DNA from: Planctomycetaceae bacterium
GTDB lineage: Bacteria; Planctomycetota; UBA8742; UBA2392; JABWBM01
Reading direction: 5' to 3'
Assembly (NCBI GenBank): GCA_013360495.1
Contig: JABWBM010000002.1
Location: 1 to 43,805, forward strand
Length of the DNA stretch: 43,805 nt
Below are positions 40,729-43,805 of this stretch, in pieces; within the stretch, counting starts at the first letter, position 1, and each line of letters starts with the position of its first letter. A program made the position numbers and the translations under genes. The notes beneath the pieces are model-generated. The model ran no database searches, was not told the origin of the DNA, and was given only the letters and a program-made list of their open reading frames with translations.

Positions 40729-41745
40729 CTACTCTTGCTTCGCCGCGAGCGCCAGTAAGTCGGCGAAGCGGCTGGCGTAGCCCCATTCATTGTCGTACCA
40801 GAGAAAGAGCCGCACCAACGGCCCGTGGCACTGTGTCAGCAGTGAATCGACCACGCACGAATGCGGATTACCGACGATATCCGACGACACCAGCGGGTCG
40901 GCGGAATATTCCACGATATTTTTGTACTTCCCGGCGCTCGCACCTTCGAGCAGCGCGTTGATATCTTCGCGCCGCGCGGGCTTGTTGAGCTGGAGCACGA
41001 GATCGATGTTGCTGCCCGTCGCCACCGGCACCCGCATGGCCATGCCCATCAGCAGCCCCTTCATCTTCGGCAACGCGGCCTCAAATGCGTGAACCGCTTC
41101 GGTCGTCGTCGGGACGATGTTCATGGCAGCCGCGCGGCCACGGCGTTTGTCACGCGGATGGGCGCCGTCGGTCAGGTTCTGCGCGGAGGTATAGCTATGA
41201 ACGGTTTGCATGAATCCCCGCTCAATGCAGTACGCTGCGCCGATGATCTTGATGACAGGCGCGAAGCAGTGCGCTGTGCAGGAGCCTCCCGAGATGATCC
41301 GGTCGCCCGGATCGAGATCGCCGTCGTTGACGCCCGCAAGGATGTGGCGGTCGGCGACCTTCGGCGCCGGCGCCGAGATGAATACCCGCTTCGCGCCGTG
41401 CCTGATCATGGCGTCGAGGCTCTTGCGGTCGTTGTTGGCGCCAGAACTGTTGACGATGTAATCGACGCCGAGCTTTCTCCAGTCGAGGCTTGATGCCTGG
41501 CGCTCGTGGGTCATGGCAATGTCGAGCTTGCCGACCCGCAGTCTTTTGCCGTTGATCTCGACGGACTCCTTGAGTCTCCCCATGACCGTGTCGTACCTGA
41601 GTAGGTAGGCGGCCTGTTCCGCGTCCATGGGGTCGTTGACGTGAACGATCTTGAGACGCGAATGGTCGAGCAGCACGCGAAGCAGGGAGCGGCCAATACG
41701 GCCGAAACCGTTAATGGCGATACGAATGGGGGCTTGGCGTTTCAC
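40729..41745 (-). CDS. gap: glyceraldehyde-3-phosphate dehydrogenase, divergent
   Basis: 338 aa. NAD-binding INGFGRIGRSLLRVL, then VDYIVNSSGAN, ISAPAPKV. The active site reads GGSCTAHCFAP, with the catalytic Cys at 156 and His 183 in VHSYTSAQNL, but the usual SCTTNC is changed. The phosphate-binding TSTGAAK region reads TTTEAVH, and NEWGYSN reads NEWGYAS. GMAMRVPVATGS is standard. The changes suggest a paralogue or altered cofactor or substrate use (erythrose-4-phosphate is one thought), yet the place beside pgk supports GAPDH. Its ATG overlaps the stop of the CxxC gene by 4 bp. Confidence 0.85.
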   Translation of the reverse strand: MKRQAPIRIAINGFGRIGRSLLRVLLDHSRLKIVHVNDPMDAEQAAYLLRYDTVMGRLKESVEINGKRLRVGKLDIAMTHERQASSLDWRKLGVDYIVNSSGANNDRKSLDAMIRHGAKRVFISAPAPKVADRHILAGVNDGDLDPGDRIISGGSCTAHCFAPVIKIIGAAYCIERGFMQTVHSYTSAQNLTDGAHPRDKRRGRAAAMNIVPTTTEAVHAFEAALPKMKGLLMGMAMRVPVATGSNIDLVLQLNKPARREDINALLEGASAGKYKNIVEYSADPLVSSDIVGNPHSCVVDSLLTQCHGPLVRLFLWYDNEWGYASRFADLLALAAKQE

Positions 41746-42275
41746 TGGCGGCTGATTCGCTTGCTCTCGGTTGTTGTATTGTTCACGGCTGCGTCGATGT
41801 CGGCGAGGCGCTCCTGAACGCGCTCAATGCCGGTTTCGTCAAGATTCGGATCGCGCACTTCGAAGAGCGCCTTCTCTTTGCCTTTGGTGCGCAGGACGAG
41901 GTATTCGCCGCCGGCTGTCTTGCGCGTCGATTCAAGGGCGAGGTGTTTGAGGCGCATCAGGCCGAGCGCCGCGACATAGGCGAACTCGGCGGATTCGACA
42001 TTCTCGGAGGCGCCGGGTTGGCAGCGATGGAACACCTGCCAGAGTGTGTCGGAGTCGAGCAGAGGCGAACGGCGCTTGGCGCTGTGAGTGTTTTCCCAAA
42101 AACAGTGCAGTCCGGTTTGGTCGTACTTGGGAAAGCAACGCGAGCAGATGTCGAAGCGCTTGTAGGCAGGCGTCGGGTCGACTTGCTTGAGCGCGGTAAT
42201 CAACTCCTCGCCGTCGCGAAAGGGCTGGTTGCAGGCGCTACAGGCGTGGGATGCGCGTTCGATCCTGATGTCCAT
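41742..42275 (-). CDS. unknown CxxC...CxxC protein
   Basis: 177 aa. The N-terminal half has CSACNQPFRDGEELITAL (about 13-30) and DICSRCFPKYD (about 46-56), four cysteines as in a small zinc domain. The rest is helical (SAEFAYVAALGLMRLKHLAL) with strands EYLVLRTKGKEKALFEVRD. Short proteins of this layout occur in many environmental phyla without known function. It is coupled to gap by ATGA-type overlap, so both are probably co-expressed. Confidence 0.75.
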   Translation of the reverse strand: MDIRIERASHACSACNQPFRDGEELITALKQVDPTPAYKRFDICSRCFPKYDQTGLHCFWENTHSAKRRSPLLDSDTLWQVFHRCQPGASENVESAEFAYVAALGLMRLKHLALESTRKTAGGEYLVLRTKGKEKALFEVRDPNLDETGIERVQERLADIDAAVNNTTTESKRISRQ

Positions 42276-42360
42276 GCTTCCCGCTCCGTGGCAGTCTGCT
42301 AGCCGGCCGTCGAGCGGGCATCATACGCTTGCGAGCAAAAAATCAAGAGCGAGGCGGGGA

Positions 42361-43368
42361 TTACTTCTTCTTTTTATCGGTGCCGTAGGGATCGGAAGGC
42401 GGCCCGATGTCTTCGTCCTCTTCCTTCTTGTCGCCATCCTTGTCGTCGCCCCCGGCGGCTGGAGCGGATGCGTTCTTGTCCGGCGCACTGGCTTCCTTGC
42501 CGGCTTCTTTGATCCGCTCTTCGAGGTACGTTCCCTTAAACTCCTTCGCCAGACTATCGAGGGCTTTCTTATCGCCCTTCTCGACCGCGGCGTTCATCAG
42601 TTCCTCGCCCTTGCGAAGCACGGAGTTGAAGAGTTCTTCGATCTTCTTTGAATTTTCGCCGAAATGCGCCTTCTTTACGGCAGCTTCAATATTTGAAAGC
42701 GAAGTCGAGTATTTCCCAGCTTCGAAAGCCGTTGCAGCCTTGGCAAGCAACCCACCGAGCTCCTTTTCCTGCTGTTCGGTCCACTTCACAACTTCCGTGC
42801 AGGTCTTGCCGAGAGTATTTGCCGAGGTGATAGTTTTATAGGGATTGCCGTTCGCGTCGGTGACGACGAAGGCACCCGCCTTGTCCACGTCGTAAGCTTC
42901 ATAGAGGTCGGATGCATCGAAGCGGCACACCGGAAACGCGAATTTGTCCTGCGGCTGTTTCTTCTTCTCCTTGGCGCGGGCCTTACGCTCCTTTGCCTTC
43001 TCCTCGTCATCTTTGACGTAGAGGCAGAACACGTCGCCGCGGTCGACGAGGCTGTCAAGCAAGACATGGACGATGGGCGCTTGCTCTTTCTCGCCGCTGA
43101 ACGCAAGGACAATGATCTTGCCCTTGCGTGCATCTTCGCCGGGCAGGTCACTGGCGACGTCCTTAAACTCGACGGTGACGAGCTTGTCGTACTTCCCGCC
43201 TTTGGTCACGTCGTCGGGATCCTTGTTGCCGCCGCCGTTATTGCCACCAGCGTTTCCACCATTGTTGCCACCCGCTCCACCTCCGCCGCCCGCTTGGGCG
43301 TTAAGAGCGCCCGCAACAAACACCGCTATCAAGAGCACAGCAAACTGGATTAGTGACATGCGCGACAT
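42361..43368 (-). CDS. secreted protein, Gly/Asn-rich linker and thioredoxin-like domain
   Basis: 335 aa with a Sec signal (MSRMSLIQFAVLLIAVFVAG, cleavage after AQA). The mature protein opens with a Gly/Asn run (AGGGGGAGGNNGGNAGG) followed by a domain at about 65-200 resembling a thioredoxin fold without a CxxC (KIIVLAFSGEKEQAPIVHVL, FPVCRFDASDLYEAYDVDKA). A helical TPR-like part (about 210-290) and a disordered acidic/Lys tail (DEDIGPPSDPYGTDKKKK) follow. Probable periplasmic or surface role, otherwise unknown. Poly-A/G codon runs in the tail are low complexity. Confidence 0.65.
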   Translation of the reverse strand: MSRMSLIQFAVLLIAVFVAGALNAQAGGGGGAGGNNGGNAGGNNGGGNKDPDDVTKGGKYDKLVTVEFKDVASDLPGEDARKGKIIVLAFSGEKEQAPIVHVLLDSLVDRGDVFCLYVKDDEEKAKERKARAKEKKKQPQDKFAFPVCRFDASDLYEAYDVDKAGAFVVTDANGNPYKTITSANTLGKTCTEVVKWTEQQEKELGGLLAKAATAFEAGKYSTSLSNIEAAVKKAHFGENSKKIEELFNSVLRKGEELMNAAVEKGDKKALDSLAKEFKGTYLEERIKEAGKEASAPDKNASAPAAGGDDKDGDKKEEDEDIGPPSDPYGTDKKKK

Positions 43369-43449
43369 AGATTCCCCTTGGCCAGATGTGGATTTCCGAC
43401 GGCGTATTTTAGAGCCTTGCGCTTCGTAATGCGACGATGAAATAGGCCG

Positions 43450-43805
43450 TCACGCCTTGGCTTTGCTCTCGCCGTCCGAGGACGCATTCGCGGCATCCTG
43501 CCCGCCGTCCGGCTCGACTTTTCTGCTTCGAGTGCTTTCCTGTTTGACGCGCTCCGATTGCTGGCGGCGTTCAGACTCCTTATGCCCGAGTTGGGCCATC
43601 TGCTCGCTGGACATCGTCTTATAGCGACCGCTATCCTTTCGGCCTATGGCGCTCATCACGCCTCCACTATGGGCGTGCGAGGTAGAGTTGGAGCCGCTAT
43701 GGCTCTGACGCTCGGTGACGTCACCGGCGCTCAAGGGATTGGGAGAAGCCGAGGCCTCAGCAACAAGATCCGCAAGTTCGCGGGTCGCCTTGCCCTTCGG
43801 CGCCA
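43450..43805 (-). CDS. hydrophilic low-complexity protein, 5' end outside the window
   Basis: The frame is open from the window edge to the stop at 43450, giving at least 117 residues; the start is missing (a TTG at 43734 is not a good one). The product is highly polar, Ser/Gln/Lys/Glu-rich (e.g. SGRYKTMSSEQMAQLGHKES, RRQQSERVKQESTRSRKVEP), almost certainly disordered, with no domain. A DNA- or RNA-associated or envelope linker role cannot be decided. Confidence 0.6.
   Translation of the reverse strand, partial: APKGKATRELADLVAEASASPNPLSAGDVTERQSHSGSNSTSHAHSGGVMSAIGRKDSGRYKTMSSEQMAQLGHKESERRQQSERVKQESTRSRKVEPDGGQDAANASSDGESKAKA

Noticed and set aside
1-43805. tRNA, rRNA, CRISPR array, transposase
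   Set aside because: No cloverleaf, rRNA core motifs, regularly spaced repeats or DDE/HUH transposase motifs were seen.

Overview
The window is about 44 kb of moderately to highly GC-rich bacterial DNA. Lipoprotein and secretion signals, RmlA/RmlB, an MBOAT/SGNH pair and an Opp-type transporter suggest a Gram-negative-type envelope. The CotH/VTC/DUF4956 group, the carbamoyltransferase and the small CxxC protein beside gap are common in Planctomycetota-like and other environmental phyla, but I cannot name the taxon. No tRNA, rRNA, CRISPR array or insertion sequence was seen.

Region 1 (1-168) is an internal piece of biotin synthase (bioB), including the radical-SAM CxxxCxxC motif, whose reading frame stops just where unrelated DNA begins. 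Region 2 (165-15610) is a one-directional, tightly packed block of about 24 genes that looks viral. It starts with small, start/stop-overlapping early genes (HTH, zinc-ribbon and one-helix microproteins). After a 60-bp control gap with a perfect 20-bp palindrome comes a virion-type module: a 768-aa transglutaminase-like, membrane-active protein, an extremely basic protein, membrane proteins, two likely major structural proteins separated by a strong terminator, a fibre/spike protein, and two membrane proteins, one with a canonical EF-hand loop. I see no terminase, portal, tail tube, tape measure, integrase or packaging ATPase. The best reading is a tailless, possibly membrane-containing virus or provirus of an undescribed kind. 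This is the most unusual item in the window.

Region 3 (15611-16875) has a convergent secreted PDZ protein and a 518-bp intergenic stretch. Region 4 (16876-34614) is a surface-glycan locus in two converging operons. The + strand operon has rmlA, rmlB, a flippase-like membrane protein, a methyltransferase, a FemAB-like acyltransferase, a DegT aminotransferase and a GT4 glycosyltransferase. The - strand operon has nine genes: GT2 transferase, carbamoyltransferase, SGNH protein, MBOAT acyltransferase, a free-standing GT2 C-terminal membrane domain, a CotH-like protein, a VTC polyphosphate-polymerase domain, DUF4956, and a CotH plus beta-helix protein. Together they could make and decorate (amino, acyl, carbamoyl and perhaps phosphate groups) an exported polysaccharide.

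Region 5 (34817-38905) is an oligopeptide-type ABC transporter without visible ATPases. Region 6 (39204-43805) holds pgk, a divergent gap, a CxxC protein, a secreted Gly/Asn-rich protein and a partial hydrophilic protein. Two families of short palindromic repeats occur both inside the viral block (about 14.15-14.20 kb) and in the cellular part (34.7 and 39.1 kb), which argues that the viral block really lies in this chromosome.
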